DNA of 64,000 nucleotides. Source: Mesorhizobium sp. M7A.F.Ca.US.006.01.1.1. GTDB lineage: Bacteria > Pseudomonadota > Alphaproteobacteria > Rhizobiales > Rhizobiaceae. Where the stretch lies: assembly GCF_003997935.1 (NCBI RefSeq), contig NZ_RZQL01000007.1:1-64000 (forward strand). The letters run 5' to 3'. Shown here piece by piece: positions 51,431-60,654 of the stretch. The position numbers and the translations under genes are program-made. The number at the start of each line of letters is the position of its first letter. The first letter of the stretch is position 1. The notes beneath the pieces were generated by a model. It was not told the origin of the DNA. It saw only the letters and a list, made by a program, of their open reading frames with translations, and did not search any database.

Positions 51431-51718
51431 TCACTTGCGCAATTGCGCCTCGATCTCGTCGAGCACTTTGTCCTTGCCGATGCCGGTGAGGAAGGCGAGG
51501 CCCTTGATGACCGGCTTGGTCACCGAAGCGGAGATCGGGGTGGTTGAGACGATGAAGTCGACATTGTCGGCCAGTCCGGGCACTTCGGTGGCCTTTGCCT
51601 GCTGGGCGTTGAAGGTGAGGCCGCGTTTCTTCATTTCCTCGGTGACGGCGACATTGACCGCGGTCGAGGTGGCGATGCCCGTGCCGCAGGCAAAGAGAAT
51701 GGTTTTCTGTCTGGACAT
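51431..51718 (-). CDS. gatB: PTS EIIB component, galactitol type
   Basis: A 95-residue soluble PTS IIB subunit. The phosphoacceptor is C11 in FACGTGIATSTAV, the P-loop-like sequence of the galactitol/SgaB class; the rest matches length and VDFIVSTTPIS. It would take phosphate from IIA and pass it to the sugar during transport through the IIC. Last gene of IIC-IIA-IIB, 18 bp after IIA. The substrate (galactitol or another alditol) is inferred only from family. Confidence 0.9.
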   Translation of the reverse strand: MSRQKTILFACGTGIATSTAVNVAVTEEMKKRGLTFNAQQAKATEVPGLADNVDFIVSTTPISASVTKPVIKGLAFLTGIGKDKVLDEIEAQLRK

Positions 51719-51736
51719 CTCTGCTTTCTCCTTGTT

Positions 51737-52198
51737 TCAGCCGAGTACGGCTCGCACGTCTTCGAGGGTTCTGGCCGCCCTCAAATCATCCAAGGCTTGC
51801 GGGTTCTGGATGGTGGCCATGACGGCCTGCAGCGCCTCAATCTGCTTGTCCTTGTCGTTGATGGCAAGCAGGAAGACGAAGCCGACCGGCAGCATCTCGT
51901 CGGGATCCTCCATATTGGCGAAGGTCACTGGTTGCTTCAATGTGCCCATCGCGATCCCAGGCTTCAGCACATGCTCCGGATCGGTATGCGGCACCGCGAC
52001 GTTGTCGGAGCGTTCCAGCGGCAGTCCGGTCGGGATGGTCAATTCGCGGCGCACGACCGCGTCGGCATAGGAGCTTTTGACATAGCCAAGTGTCTCCAGC
52101 CGGCCCGCCAGGATGCGGATGATCTCCTCATTGGTCGAGGCATCGGATCCGAGCACGATCGCGTCGGGGTCCAGAAGCTGCATGAGGCCGTCGGACAT
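51737..52198 (-). CDS. gatA: PTS EIIA component, fructose/galactitol type
   Basis: A 153-residue PTS IIA of the mannitol-fructose-galactitol fold. The phosphorylated His is H71 in NVAVPHTDPEHV, and GFVFLLAINDKDKQIEALQA is the conserved segment after it. It accepts phosphate from HPr and gives it to GatB. No EI or HPr gene is present in the window; a rhizobial EI-Ntr/HPr pair elsewhere would have to supply phosphate. Between gatC (75 bp) and gatB (18 bp). Confidence 0.9.
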   Translation of the reverse strand: MSDGLMQLLDPDAIVLGSDASTNEEIIRILAGRLETLGYVKSSYADAVVRRELTIPTGLPLERSDNVAVPHTDPEHVLKPGIAMGTLKQPVTFANMEDPDEMLPVGFVFLLAINDKDKQIEALQAVMATIQNPQALDDLRAARTLEDVRAVLG

Positions 52199-52273
52199 TC
52201 TTTGCTCCGTCTATGAAATCGTGCGCCCCGAGGTAGGGCGCACGATCGGTTTGAAGGGTAGACGCTATCAGGT

Positions 52274-53680
52274 TCAGGCCGTCTCTTCGGCCGGCTCGTC
52301 CTCGGCGCCCGCGGCCCGTTCCCAGCCGAGCGGATTGCGGCGGTAGAGGACAAACAATGCCGCGATGACCACCGCGATCACGATGATGCCGACAAGTCCA
52401 AGCCCCTGGATCGCCTCGATGACCACGTAAGGCACCCACAGGAAGCCGTCGACCACCGAGGTGATCTGCAGCGCGTCCGCCGGCAGCTTGAAGCCCGACG
52501 AGACTGCTGCGCTTGTGAACAGCGGCGCCAGCGCGTTGGCGACGTAGAAGCCGATGGCCAGCGTCACCGTGCCGATCACCACCATGCGGAACACGTTGCC
52601 TTTGACCAGCGGCGCGGTCATGGCGACGATGAAGGGGATAACCGCAAGGTCGGCGAACAGGATGACGCGGTTGCCAGGCAGGATGATGGACAGGATGATC
52701 GCGATCGGCACCAGGATCAGCGACGACGAGATCGCGGCCGGATGGCCGATCAGGATCGCGGAATCGAGGCCAACAAGAAGCTCGCGATCGCCCGTGCGCT
52801 TGCGCACGAATGCCTGGGCTGCGTCGGAAACCGGCAGCAGGCCTTCCATCAGGATCTTGACCATGCGCGGTAGCAGCAGCATCACCGCGGCCAGCGTCAT
52901 GCCGGTGCCCAGAACCTTGGCCAGCACCACGCTGAGATCACCCGCATTGTAGAAGGCGATCGCACCAAGCACGAGGCCGATGATGAGGCCCATCACGACA
53001 GGTTCGCCGAACACGCCGAACCTGCGCTCGATCGTATCGGTGTTGATGTTGATGCGGTTGATCCCGGGAATGCGGTCCATGATCCAGTTGAGCACAATGG
53101 CGATCGGCAGGATTTGCGCCGAGGCGAGATGCGGCACGGAAATGCCGGGCACGCCGTAGAACTGCTGTACCGCGCGCGCCGACCAGTCGGCGAACAGCAG
53201 CGAGAGTGCTGCGACAAGTGCTGCGACCGCAATGCCATAGGCCAGATTGTCGGTTGCGGCGACGACCAGCGAGCCGACAAAGGCGAAGTGCCAGAAATTC
53301 CAGACGTCGACATTGAGCGTGCGCGTCATGCGTGTCAGCAACAGCACGATGTTGACGAGGATACCGACCGGAATGACCCAAAGGCCGACCGACGAGCCGA
53401 AGGCGATCGCGGCCGCTGAAGGCCAGCCGACATCGATGATGTCGCGATGAATGCCGGTGTTGGTGACGATGGCCTTGGCGACGTCGCCAATCGACGTGAA
53501 CATGAGGCCAAGCACCAGATTGATGCCGATGAAGGCGACGCCGATGGTGACGGCGGCGCGAAAAGCCTTGCTGACCTTGGCGCCCAGAACCACGGCGATG
53601 ATGAAAATGACAATTGGCAGCAGGATCGTCGGGCCAAGCGTGTCGATGGCCCCTTTTAGGCCCGCGAGAACAGTATCCAT
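52274..53680 (-). CDS. gatC: PTS EIIC component, galactitol type
   Basis: A 468-residue membrane transporter of the galactitol PTS IIC family with about eleven helices. It starts MDTVLAGLKGAIDTLGPTIL, and IGHPAAISSSLILVPIAIIL and the ATDNLAYGIAVAALVAALSL stretch are typical of GatC. ATG 53680 follows GGGGAGGAAAA, a strong site, which excludes the longer frame. First gene of the operon, divergent from an SAF-domain oxidoreductase. It would import and phosphorylate a polyol or sugar. Confidence 0.9.
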   Translation of the reverse strand: MDTVLAGLKGAIDTLGPTILLPIVIFIIAVVLGAKVSKAFRAAVTIGVAFIGINLVLGLMFTSIGDVAKAIVTNTGIHRDIIDVGWPSAAAIAFGSSVGLWVIPVGILVNIVLLLTRMTRTLNVDVWNFWHFAFVGSLVVAATDNLAYGIAVAALVAALSLLFADWSARAVQQFYGVPGISVPHLASAQILPIAIVLNWIMDRIPGINRININTDTIERRFGVFGEPVVMGLIIGLVLGAIAFYNAGDLSVVLAKVLGTGMTLAAVMLLLPRMVKILMEGLLPVSDAAQAFVRKRTGDRELLVGLDSAILIGHPAAISSSLILVPIAIILSIILPGNRVILFADLAVIPFIVAMTAPLVKGNVFRMVVIGTVTLAIGFYVANALAPLFTSAAVSSGFKLPADALQITSVVDGFLWVPYVVIEAIQGLGLVGIIVIAVVIAALFVLYRRNPLGWERAAGAEDEPAEETA

Positions 53681-54018
53681 TTTTCCTCCCCTGGAGCCGC
53701 GAGCCTTCGCTCGACGCCTCGCAATGATGCTCCATCCAGCCTTGACGCCGTGGCGCAAAGACACTCCCCAATTTGCCCTCGAGGTGAATGCTTCCCGACT
53801 GTCGCGTCGGTGAACATTTGCCTTTGCTGACAAACGAATGTTTTATTGGGGTTGTTCGCTGCAATGTCAATTGGTTGCGCTTCGGCCAATCGAGCCTCGG
53901 CGGACGTCCATTCCGAGACGATTTCGTGGGAAATTGCCGGTCGCGTCCGGTTTCGTTGGCAAATAGAGCCCGTTCCCTGCTATCCGACCCCAAATCACGA
54001 AGCTGTGGACATTCCTGC
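53681..54018. other. 338-bp divergent promoter region, PTS operon/oxidoreductase
   Basis: No credible gene; reading frames that extend here are upstream overhangs. An interrupted inverted repeat AACATT/AATGTT (53813-53818 and 53837-53842), with TTTG and CAAACG inside, is a possible operator for a DeoR-type or similar sugar regulator. No such regulator gene is adjacent. Confidence 0.4.
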
Positions 54019-55335
54019 ATGACCAACGTCGCCCTGACCGGGCTTGCCCGTGATCTCGCCAAGCGTGCCGCCGAAGGCCGCCCAGTGCGCATCGGTGTCA
54101 TCGGTTCGGGCGAAATGGGCACGGATCTGGTCACACAGGGCATGCTGATGCCGGGTATTTCGGTCTGCGCCGTCTCGACGCGCCGCCCGCACACCGCGCG
54201 CGATGCCATCCGCATCGCCTATGGCGACGAAGCCATGGCGGTCGAAGCCGATACCGCGTCGAAAGTCACCGGCGCCATCGAGAGCGGCAAGCTCGCCATC
54301 ACATCCAACGAGATGCTGGTCACCAACCCGCTGATCGACGTCGTCATCGACGCCACCGGCAAGCCGGGCGTCGCCGCCGATTTCGACCTCATGGCGATGG
54401 AGCACGGCAAGCATCTGGTGATGATGAACGTCGAGGCCGACGTCACCATCGGCTGCTATCTCAAGCAGCAGGCCGACCGGCTTGGCGTCGTCTATTCGGT
54501 GGGTGCGGGCGACGAGCCGTCGAGCTGCATGGAACTGATCGAATTCGCGTCGGCACTCGGGCTGACCATCGTCTCGGCCGGCAAGGGCAAGAACAACCCG
54601 CTTAACCACGATGCTGTGCCGGACGACTATCGCGCCGAAGCGATCCGCCGCAACATGAACCCGCGCATGCTGGTCGAGTTCGTCGACGGCTCCAAGACCA
54701 TGGTCGAGATGTGCGCCATCGCCAACGCCACCGGGCTGGTGCCCGATGTGCCCGGCATGCACGGCCCCAAGGCCGACCGCGATGACCTCGCCAAGGTGCT
54801 GATCCCGCGCGAGGATGGCGGGCTTTTGCTGAAGAAGGGCGTCGTCGACTACACGGTCGGCAAGGGCGTCGCGCCCGGCGTCTTCGTCATCGTCGAGGCG
54901 ACGCATCCGCGCATCATCGAGCGCATGGACGATCTGCATATCGGCCACGGCCCTTATTACAGCCTGTTCCGGCCCTATCATCTGACCTCGCTGGAGGTAC
55001 CGCTGACCGCCGCCCGCATCGTGCTTTTCGGCAAGCCCGACATGGTGCCGCTGCCGCGGCCCGTTGCCGAAGTGTGCGCCATCGCCAAGCGCGACCTTGC
55101 CTCCGGCGAGACCTTCGATGCGATCGGCGAGACCTGCTACCGTTCCTGGACGATGACCGTCGGCGAAGCCCGTGCCCGGCGCGCCGTGCCGGTCGGCCTG
55201 CTCGAGGGCGGCAAGGTGCTGAAACCGGTCAAGAAAGGCGAGTTGCTGACGTCAGACAATGCGTCGCCCGACCAGACGACGAGGCTGTTCGCCTTGCGCC
55301 GGCTGCAGGATGAGATGCTGTACGGGGCAAGCTGA
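54019..55335 (+). CDS. SAF-domain NAD(P)-dependent oxidoreductase
   Basis: A 438-residue protein. The N-terminal Rossmann domain begins near residue 24 (RIGVIGSGEMGTDLV), is homoserine-dehydrogenase-like, and continues with VVIDATGKPGVAADFDLMAM. A C-terminal SAF-type segment (about 355-430: AKRDLASGETFDAIG, ending KPVKKGELLTSDNA) is fused. Homologues are found next to sugar or polyol transport genes; some take part in branched or four-carbon sugar catabolism, but the reaction here is not known. ATG 54019 is chosen as first start matching the conserved N-terminus. Divergent from gatCAB, so it may act on the phosphorylated import product. Confidence 0.85.
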   Translation: MTNVALTGLARDLAKRAAEGRPVRIGVIGSGEMGTDLVTQGMLMPGISVCAVSTRRPHTARDAIRIAYGDEAMAVEADTASKVTGAIESGKLAITSNEMLVTNPLIDVVIDATGKPGVAADFDLMAMEHGKHLVMMNVEADVTIGCYLKQQADRLGVVYSVGAGDEPSSCMELIEFASALGLTIVSAGKGKNNPLNHDAVPDDYRAEAIRRNMNPRMLVEFVDGSKTMVEMCAIANATGLVPDVPGMHGPKADRDDLAKVLIPREDGGLLLKKGVVDYTVGKGVAPGVFVIVEATHPRIIERMDDLHIGHGPYYSLFRPYHLTSLEVPLTAARIVLFGKPDMVPLPRPVAEVCAIAKRDLASGETFDAIGETCYRSWTMTVGEARARRAVPVGLLEGGKVLKPVKKGELLTSDNASPDQTTRLFALRRLQDEMLYGAS

Positions 55336-55340
55336 GGAAT

Positions 55341-56156
55341 TTACTTCCCCAATTCAACCGACCTGAGCCGCGCAGCCTCCACCGCCTCTGTGAGAAGGCG
55401 CGTCAGCCGATCCTCGCCCATCAACACGTCCAGCGCCGCGGCCGTCGTCCCCTTGGGGCTGGTGACCTGCTGGCGCAGCACGGCCGGTTCCTCGCCGCTT
55501 TCGGCGGCGAGCGAGGCGGCGCCATAGACGGTCTGCATGGCGAGCAGCTTGGCGGTCGCCGTCGGCAGACCGGCCTTCTCGGCTGCCACGGTCAGCGCTT
55601 CGATGAAATGGAAGATATAGGCCGGCCCTGATCCGGACACGGCGGTCACCGCATCCATCAGGCCTTCATCGTCGATGGTGGCCACTTCGCCGCTTGCCGA
55701 CAAAAGGTCGGCGACGAAGCGCTTGGTGTCATCGGACACGAGCTTGTTGGAGAACACCACCATCATGCCCTTGCCGATCGCCGCGGGCGTGTTGGGCATG
55801 CAGCGCACGATCGGCGCGCGGTTGCCCAAGATTTCCTCGAAGGTGGCGGCAGGCGTGCCGGCAGCGATGCTGACAAAGGTGGTGCGGCCGTCGCCGAAAC
55901 GCTTGTAGGCGGCCGTGACGTCGCGGATTACCTGCGGCTTCACCGCGATGACGACGAGATCGGGCACGGCATCGGCCGGAATGCTACCGGCATCGGCTGA
56001 TGTCGCGCAGCCCAGCGCTGCCGCGCGATTGCGCAGATCGGCATTGGGCTCGACCACGAAAACCGCCGACGGCGCAAGCTTGCCGGATTTCAGCCAGCCC
56101 GAGAGCATAGCGTAGCCCATATTGCCGCAGCCGGCGAGAACAAGCCTGATCGTCAT
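55341..56156 (-). CDS. proC: Pyrroline-5-carboxylate reductase
   Basis: A 271-residue enzyme for the last step of proline synthesis, reduction of 1-pyrroline-5-carboxylate with NAD(P)H. GCGNMG at 9-14 binds the cofactor, and AVSGSGPAYIFHFIEAL and QVTSPKGTTAAALDVL are diagnostic. Normal length, cytoplasmic. It converges on the SAF oxidoreductase with a 5-bp gap and is probably transcribed alone. Confidence 0.96.
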   Translation of the reverse strand: MTIRLVLAGCGNMGYAMLSGWLKSGKLAPSAVFVVEPNADLRNRAAALGCATSADAGSIPADAVPDLVVIAVKPQVIRDVTAAYKRFGDGRTTFVSIAAGTPAATFEEILGNRAPIVRCMPNTPAAIGKGMMVVFSNKLVSDDTKRFVADLLSASGEVATIDDEGLMDAVTAVSGSGPAYIFHFIEALTVAAEKAGLPTATAKLLAMQTVYGAASLAAESGEEPAVLRQQVTSPKGTTAAALDVLMGEDRLTRLLTEAVEAARLRSVELGK

Positions 56157-56216
56157 CGAAAGCCCTCCGAATGAAGGCCTTCACATAGACGCTGGCGCTT
56201 CCCTGGGGAAGCCCTG

Positions 56217-57551
56217 TCAGGATCGCGAGCCACGATCGGGATCGCGCACCGCGATTGGCCGCAGCGACACTTGCCTGAGGCCGAGCACGCCGAGCACGAA
56301 GAACAGCCAGACCGGGTCGCCGCGATGGAAGAAGAAGCTTTCGAGGAAGGCGTTCAGCGCCGTGAACAACACCACCATCATGAAGAAGTCGCCGAGAAAG
56401 ATGTTTTCCCTGCGCAACGGAATGCGCATGTAGTCGCGCAGCGGCGCGATGAGGAAGGTGTAGACCGCCACGCATAGTGCCGGAATGCCCATCAGCACGG
56501 CGATGTCGAGATAACCGTCATGGCCATGCACGATGGTTCTGATATCCCACGGCCGGTCGAAGGGCTGGTCCTGGTTGAGCAAGAGCGGCGTGCCCCAGAA
56601 GCTCTCATAGCCGTAGCCGGTCCACGGCTTCTTCGCCAGCATGCTGCCGGCGAACTCCCACAGCGTCGTGCGGCCGGTATAGGTCATGCCGGGGAAGTAG
56701 ATCGCCGCCAGATGTTTTACCGGCGGCAGGAAGACGATGCCCAGCGTGCCGACCGCCGTGGCGATGATCGCCAGCGCAAACAGGATCGGCGTGCCGAGCC
56801 GCATGCCTATCAGGCTCGGGAACATCACGATCAGGATCGAGAACGGCACCAGGCCGGCGGTCGTCTTGGAGCCGGTGTGCAGCATGAAGATCATCGCCGC
56901 GAAGAAGATCCCGGCGCCCCAGTAGCGCTGTCCGCGCCGGTAGAGATAGAGGCCTGCGAAGCTGAGGCAGGCCATGATCGGCCCGGCGATGTTCTTGTGG
57001 GTGAACACGCCGCGCCACAGGCCGGCATGCTCGGGCTCCTGCGAGTCGGCGGTGTGCATTGCCTCGTGCGGAAAGACGATGAGGCCGAGATAGGAAAGGC
57101 CCATGATCACGACAGCGGTGAAGATGATCACCTTCGAGAAGGCCTCGGCGTCGCGCGGCAGCACCAGGATCGTCGCCATCGTCAGGATGCCGATCAGCGT
57201 GAAGGAGGCGGCGCGCATCGCCGAAGGCGGATCGGTCGACAGGATCACCGAGAGGAAAAAGAAGCCCAGCATCAGCACCCAGGACGGGCTGAGCAGCGAG
57301 CGCACCACGCGCGGATCGGCAAAGGCCATCAGCGAGAAGATCGACATGGCGCCGAGCGAACCGAAGCCAAGCTGGTTGACGATGTCGCCACCTTGACCGG
57401 TGAGTTCGGCGCCGCCCGGCTGGAACGGCCTGAAGGACACCATGATGACGGTGAACAGCAGCGCGGCAATGGCGGTGGCCACGCCTTCGCGCGTGAACGC
57501 GTCGCTGAGCGGCGCGCGCTCAGTTTTTCTCAGGCTGGCGGTATTGCTCAT
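56217..57551 (-). CDS. O-antigen ligase/polymerase-family membrane protein
   Basis: A 444-residue membrane protein with about eleven helices, of the O-antigen ligase/Wzy (ExoQ-like) family. The large periplasmic loop carries GRTTLWEFAGSMLAKKPWTG and HGHDGYLDIAVLMG, corresponding to the Wzy_C signature region. It probably polymerises or ligates polysaccharide repeat units in the inner membrane. ATG 57551 gives MSNTASLRKTERAPL; an ATG at 57557 is the alternative. It overlaps the preceding glycosyltransferase gene by 32 bp. Whether polymerase or ligase cannot be decided from sequence. Confidence 0.88.
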   Translation of the reverse strand: MSNTASLRKTERAPLSDAFTREGVATAIAALLFTVIMVSFRPFQPGGAELTGQGGDIVNQLGFGSLGAMSIFSLMAFADPRVVRSLLSPSWVLMLGFFFLSVILSTDPPSAMRAASFTLIGILTMATILVLPRDAEAFSKVIIFTAVVIMGLSYLGLIVFPHEAMHTADSQEPEHAGLWRGVFTHKNIAGPIMACLSFAGLYLYRRGQRYWGAGIFFAAMIFMLHTGSKTTAGLVPFSILIVMFPSLIGMRLGTPILFALAIIATAVGTLGIVFLPPVKHLAAIYFPGMTYTGRTTLWEFAGSMLAKKPWTGYGYESFWGTPLLLNQDQPFDRPWDIRTIVHGHDGYLDIAVLMGIPALCVAVYTFLIAPLRDYMRIPLRRENIFLGDFFMMVVLFTALNAFLESFFFHRGDPVWLFFVLGVLGLRQVSLRPIAVRDPDRGSRS

Positions 57552-58518
57552 TGGCATATCCGAATTCGGCCAGCACGCGGCCCAGCGCCACATGGACGGG
57601 GTAGATGGCGATATCAGGCGATCCGGTCCGCGCCAGCCGGATCAGGCCGCGAAACGGCGAGGCGGCAAGCAGTGCCAGGCTCTTCAGCAACACTTTGGCG
57701 CCGGCCATTGGCGTGCCGGCGCGCTTCTTCTTTTCGACCAGTGTCGAGATGACGCCGTTGCGCAGGCTGCGGGCACGGATCCAGTCGGCTTCGATACGCC
57801 GCGCCGGAACGGTTTCCAGCACCTTGGCCTCGGCGCACCAACCCAGAACAAAGCCCTTTTGCGCCGACCGGCTGAGAAAGTCGGAATCGCCGCCGCCCAT
57901 GAAGTTGAATCTGAGATCGAGAAAGGGCGGACCCATGGCGATCAGCACGTTGCGCCCGACCAGAAGATTGCCGGACGAATAGAGCGCCGGCACGCGTCCG
58001 GTTTCCCGATAAGGCGGCGCGAACACCGGATGCTCGGCCCATCGCGCATGGGCGGGGTCGGCAAACACGGGCACCTGTGGGCCGCCGACAATATCGGCGC
58101 CGAGCGTTTCGGCAGCCCGGCACATCCGCTCCAGCCACTGCGGATCGGCGATCTCGTCATCGTCGATGACCAGCAGATGCCTGAAGTTCGGGAATTGCAG
58201 GATCGCCGTCTGCCAACCGGCATTGTAGGCGCTGCAATTGCCGCGCTCATGCGCGATGATCACCAGGCCCGACATTTCGCCCCGCTCGAACAGCGGCAGC
58301 GCCGCCTTGGCGCCGGCCCGCGCCTCGGCTTCGTTTTCCATGACGATCACGGCAAAGCGCCTGCCGGTTTGCTGCGCGCGCAGAGACGCCAGCGTTTCCA
58401 GCACTTGCTCGGGACGCTTGAAGGTCGGCAAGGTGACGACGGCTTCGACGGCCTCGACGTCAAGCCGCGGCGAGCGTCCCGCGACCGATACCGAACCGTC
58501 CGATGGCAAAGGGATCAT
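57520..58518 (-). CDS. Family 2 glycosyltransferase
   Basis: A 332-residue GT2-type glycosyltransferase. VVTLPTFKRPEQVLETLASL begins the GT-A fold, the metal-binding acidic triplet is in LLVIDDDEIADPQWLERM, and GGGDSDFLSRS lies in the acceptor region. ATG 58518 starts close to the fold; GTG 58584 would add 22 unconvincing residues. Neither has a strong ribosome-binding site. Transcribed with the ligase gene, which it overlaps. It adds a sugar to a lipid-linked repeat unit; sugar unknown. Confidence 0.87.
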   Translation of the reverse strand: MIPLPSDGSVSVAGRSPRLDVEAVEAVVTLPTFKRPEQVLETLASLRAQQTGRRFAVIVMENEAEARAGAKAALPLFERGEMSGLVIIAHERGNCSAYNAGWQTAILQFPNFRHLLVIDDDEIADPQWLERMCRAAETLGADIVGGPQVPVFADPAHARWAEHPVFAPPYRETGRVPALYSSGNLLVGRNVLIAMGPPFLDLRFNFMGGGDSDFLSRSAQKGFVLGWCAEAKVLETVPARRIEADWIRARSLRNGVISTLVEKKKRAGTPMAGAKVLLKSLALLAASPFRGLIRLARTGSPDIAIYPVHVALGRVLAEFGYANEQYRQPEKN

Positions 58519-58690
58519 CCGTGTCCAGCCACATGGTGAGTTGGGCTCTGGTAGCACCACGGTTGATAAGGTTTCGTTAATCACCTTGCACGGAGAACGC
58601 CTGCAAGCAGAGGCTTTCGGTCGTCGAATGTGCTGGCTTAATCAAGGGTTCACCGCGCTTTGCTACCGGCTACACCACAGGATAGGTGAG

Positions 58691-59863
58691 ATGCATCTGC
58701 TGTTCGCCACATCGATCGTGCCTGACGGCGCTCTCGCCTCGGGCTACGAGATCGCCAACGCTGCGATCATCGCTGCCTTGCGGCGCGCTGGCGCGCGCGT
58801 AACCGTCATCGGCTTCACCTGGCCGGGGAAGCCGGCGGCCGACCCCGAAAACACCGTGGTGCTGGGTGCCATCGACGTGCGCACGGACAATGCCTCCGCG
58901 CGCCAAAAGCTGGCCTGGGTCGGCAAGGCGCTGCTTTCGGGCCTTACCTTCGCGTCGGTCAAGCTGCGCGCCGTGTCCGACAGCGATGTGCTCGCTGCCA
59001 TCGAGCGCGCTGGACCGGTTGATGGCTATGTCTTGAATTCCGTGCAGTTCGCCGGTGCCTTTGAAAAGCTTTTCACTGGGCGGCCTTCGATCTTCGTTGC
59101 CCACAATGTCGAGCATCTTTCGGCGCGGGAGAACGCCGCTGCCGCCGGCAGCCTCTTCCAGCGCCTGCTGTTTCGCCGCGAGGCAAGGCTGCTCAAGACC
59201 GTCGAAGAGCGTCTCTGCCGCCGGGCGCGCTTCGTCTTCACCCTGGCCGAGGAAGACCGCGCCGCTCTCGGTGTCGCCTCCGACAACCGCTCGGCGGTGC
59301 TGCCGCTGGTGACCGGGGTCCACGCGCTAACCCTGAAAGGCCCGCGCCGCATCGACTGCGACGCCGCCCTGATCGGCACCTGGACCTGGCAGCCGAACCG
59401 CATCGGCCTCGACTGGTTCCTGGGCAAGGTCGTGCCGCATCTGCGGCCCGATTTCCGCATCCGCATCGCCGGCCACATGCCTTCCGGCGTCGCGTCGAGG
59501 CATCCGGGTGTGGAATTTGTCGGCCGCGTGCCCGACGCGCAGGCTTTCGTGCGCGGCGCCGCCGTCATCCCGCTGATCAGCACCGCCGGCAGCGGCGTCC
59601 AGTTGAAGACAATCGAAACCTTCGAGCTCGGCCTGCCTTCGGTCGCCACCAGCCGTTCGCTGCGCGGCATCGACCACCGTCCGGCCAATTGCGTCGTCAC
59701 CGACGATCCCGTTGCCTTCGCCAGGGCTCTCGAGGCTGCCGCGGCCGACATCCATGACGTTGACGGCAGCGCGTTCCGGGGCTCGCAGGTCAAGGCGCTC
59801 GACGCTGCCATCCGGCTCGGCCTCGAAAAGCTCGCACCCGTCAGGCAGGAGGCGTTTGCATGA
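58691..59863 (+). CDS. Family 4 glycosyltransferase
   Basis: A 390-residue GT-B glycosyltransferase. The N-terminal domain starts MHLLFATSIVPDGALASGYE; the C-terminal nucleotide-sugar domain includes IGTWTWQPNRIGLDW and the stretch PLISTAGSGVQLKTIETFEL, the G-x-K-x-E type motif of GT4. ATG 58691 follows GATAGGTGAG. First of three overlapping plus-strand genes (ATGA with the next), divergent from the GT2-ligase pair. Cytoplasmic; donor and acceptor unknown. Confidence 0.88.
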   Translation: MHLLFATSIVPDGALASGYEIANAAIIAALRRAGARVTVIGFTWPGKPAADPENTVVLGAIDVRTDNASARQKLAWVGKALLSGLTFASVKLRAVSDSDVLAAIERAGPVDGYVLNSVQFAGAFEKLFTGRPSIFVAHNVEHLSARENAAAAGSLFQRLLFRREARLLKTVEERLCRRARFVFTLAEEDRAALGVASDNRSAVLPLVTGVHALTLKGPRRIDCDAALIGTWTWQPNRIGLDWFLGKVVPHLRPDFRIRIAGHMPSGVASRHPGVEFVGRVPDAQAFVRGAAVIPLISTAGSGVQLKTIETFELGLPSVATSRSLRGIDHRPANCVVTDDPVAFARALEAAAADIHDVDGSAFRGSQVKALDAAIRLGLEKLAPVRQEAFA

Positions 59864-60654
59864 ACATGCATTCCGCCCGCGCCGCGTTCGGGCTCGACAA
59901 GCTGAAGACGATCCTTGGCATCCCGGTGGTTGCGGTCCCCTGGAACGATGCCATCGCCCTGCTGAACCGGTTGATTGCCGAGCGGCGCTTCACCAAGGTC
60001 AGTTTCCTCAACGCCCACAACGCCAACATCGCCTATACCGACCCGGTGTTCGCCCAAGCACTCGATGATTTCCTCATCCTGCCCGACGGCATCGGTATCG
60101 ATCTGGCGGCGAGGCTCCTCTACGGGGCGCCGTTTCCCGATAATCTGAACGGCACCGATTTCGTCCCGGCCTTCCTGCAGGCCTCGACGACGCCGCTGAC
60201 CGTCGGGCTGCTCGGCGCAACGCGCGTCAATGCCGAAGCGGCGTCGGTCAAGCTGGCGGCACTGGCCGTGCAGCACCGGTTCGTGGTGATCCATGACGGC
60301 TATTTCCCCGCTTCGCAGGAGCAGGAAATCGTCGACCGGATTGCCGCGCTTCGGCCCGACGTGCTGCTCGTCGCCATGGGCGTGCCGCGCCAGGAATTGT
60401 GGATCGAGCGCCATATCGACGCGCGTCATTGCACGCTGCCGATCGCCGTCGGCGCGTTGCTTGATTTCCTGAGCGGCGCGGTGCCCCGCGCGCCCTTGTG
60501 GATGCGCCGGCTGCGGCTCGAATGGCTGTTCCGGTTGGCTGTCGAACCGAGCCGCCTGTGGCGCCGTTATGTGGTCGGCAACCCACTGTTCCTGCTGCGC
60601 GTCGTCAGGCAGAAATTCTCGCTTGCGCCCGAAGCCGCGGGAGATACCAAATGA
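59860..60654 (+). CDS. WecG/TagA/CpsF-family glycosyltransferase
   Basis: A 264-residue GT26 enzyme. Diagnostic segments are VSFLNAHNANIAYTDPVFAQ, ILPDGIGIDLAAR with the catalytic-region Asp, NGTDFVPAFL, and LLVAMGVPRQELWIERH. The family transfers ManNAcA, glucose or related sugars from UDP donors to lipid-linked acceptors at the membrane face. Overlaps the GT4 stop by 4 bp and the next start by 4 bp, so all three are translated together. Sinorhizobial ExoM-like roles are not implied. Confidence 0.92.
   Translation: MNMHSARAAFGLDKLKTILGIPVVAVPWNDAIALLNRLIAERRFTKVSFLNAHNANIAYTDPVFAQALDDFLILPDGIGIDLAARLLYGAPFPDNLNGTDFVPAFLQASTTPLTVGLLGATRVNAEAASVKLAALAVQHRFVVIHDGYFPASQEQEIVDRIAALRPDVLLVAMGVPRQELWIERHIDARHCTLPIAVGALLDFLSGAVPRAPLWMRRLRLEWLFRLAVEPSRLWRRYVVGNPLFLLRVVRQKFSLAPEAAGDTK

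Noticed and set aside
53656-53889. Small minus-strand frame in the PTS promoter region
   Set aside because: Overlaps the gatC start and ribosome-binding site in another frame, and no family is recognisable.
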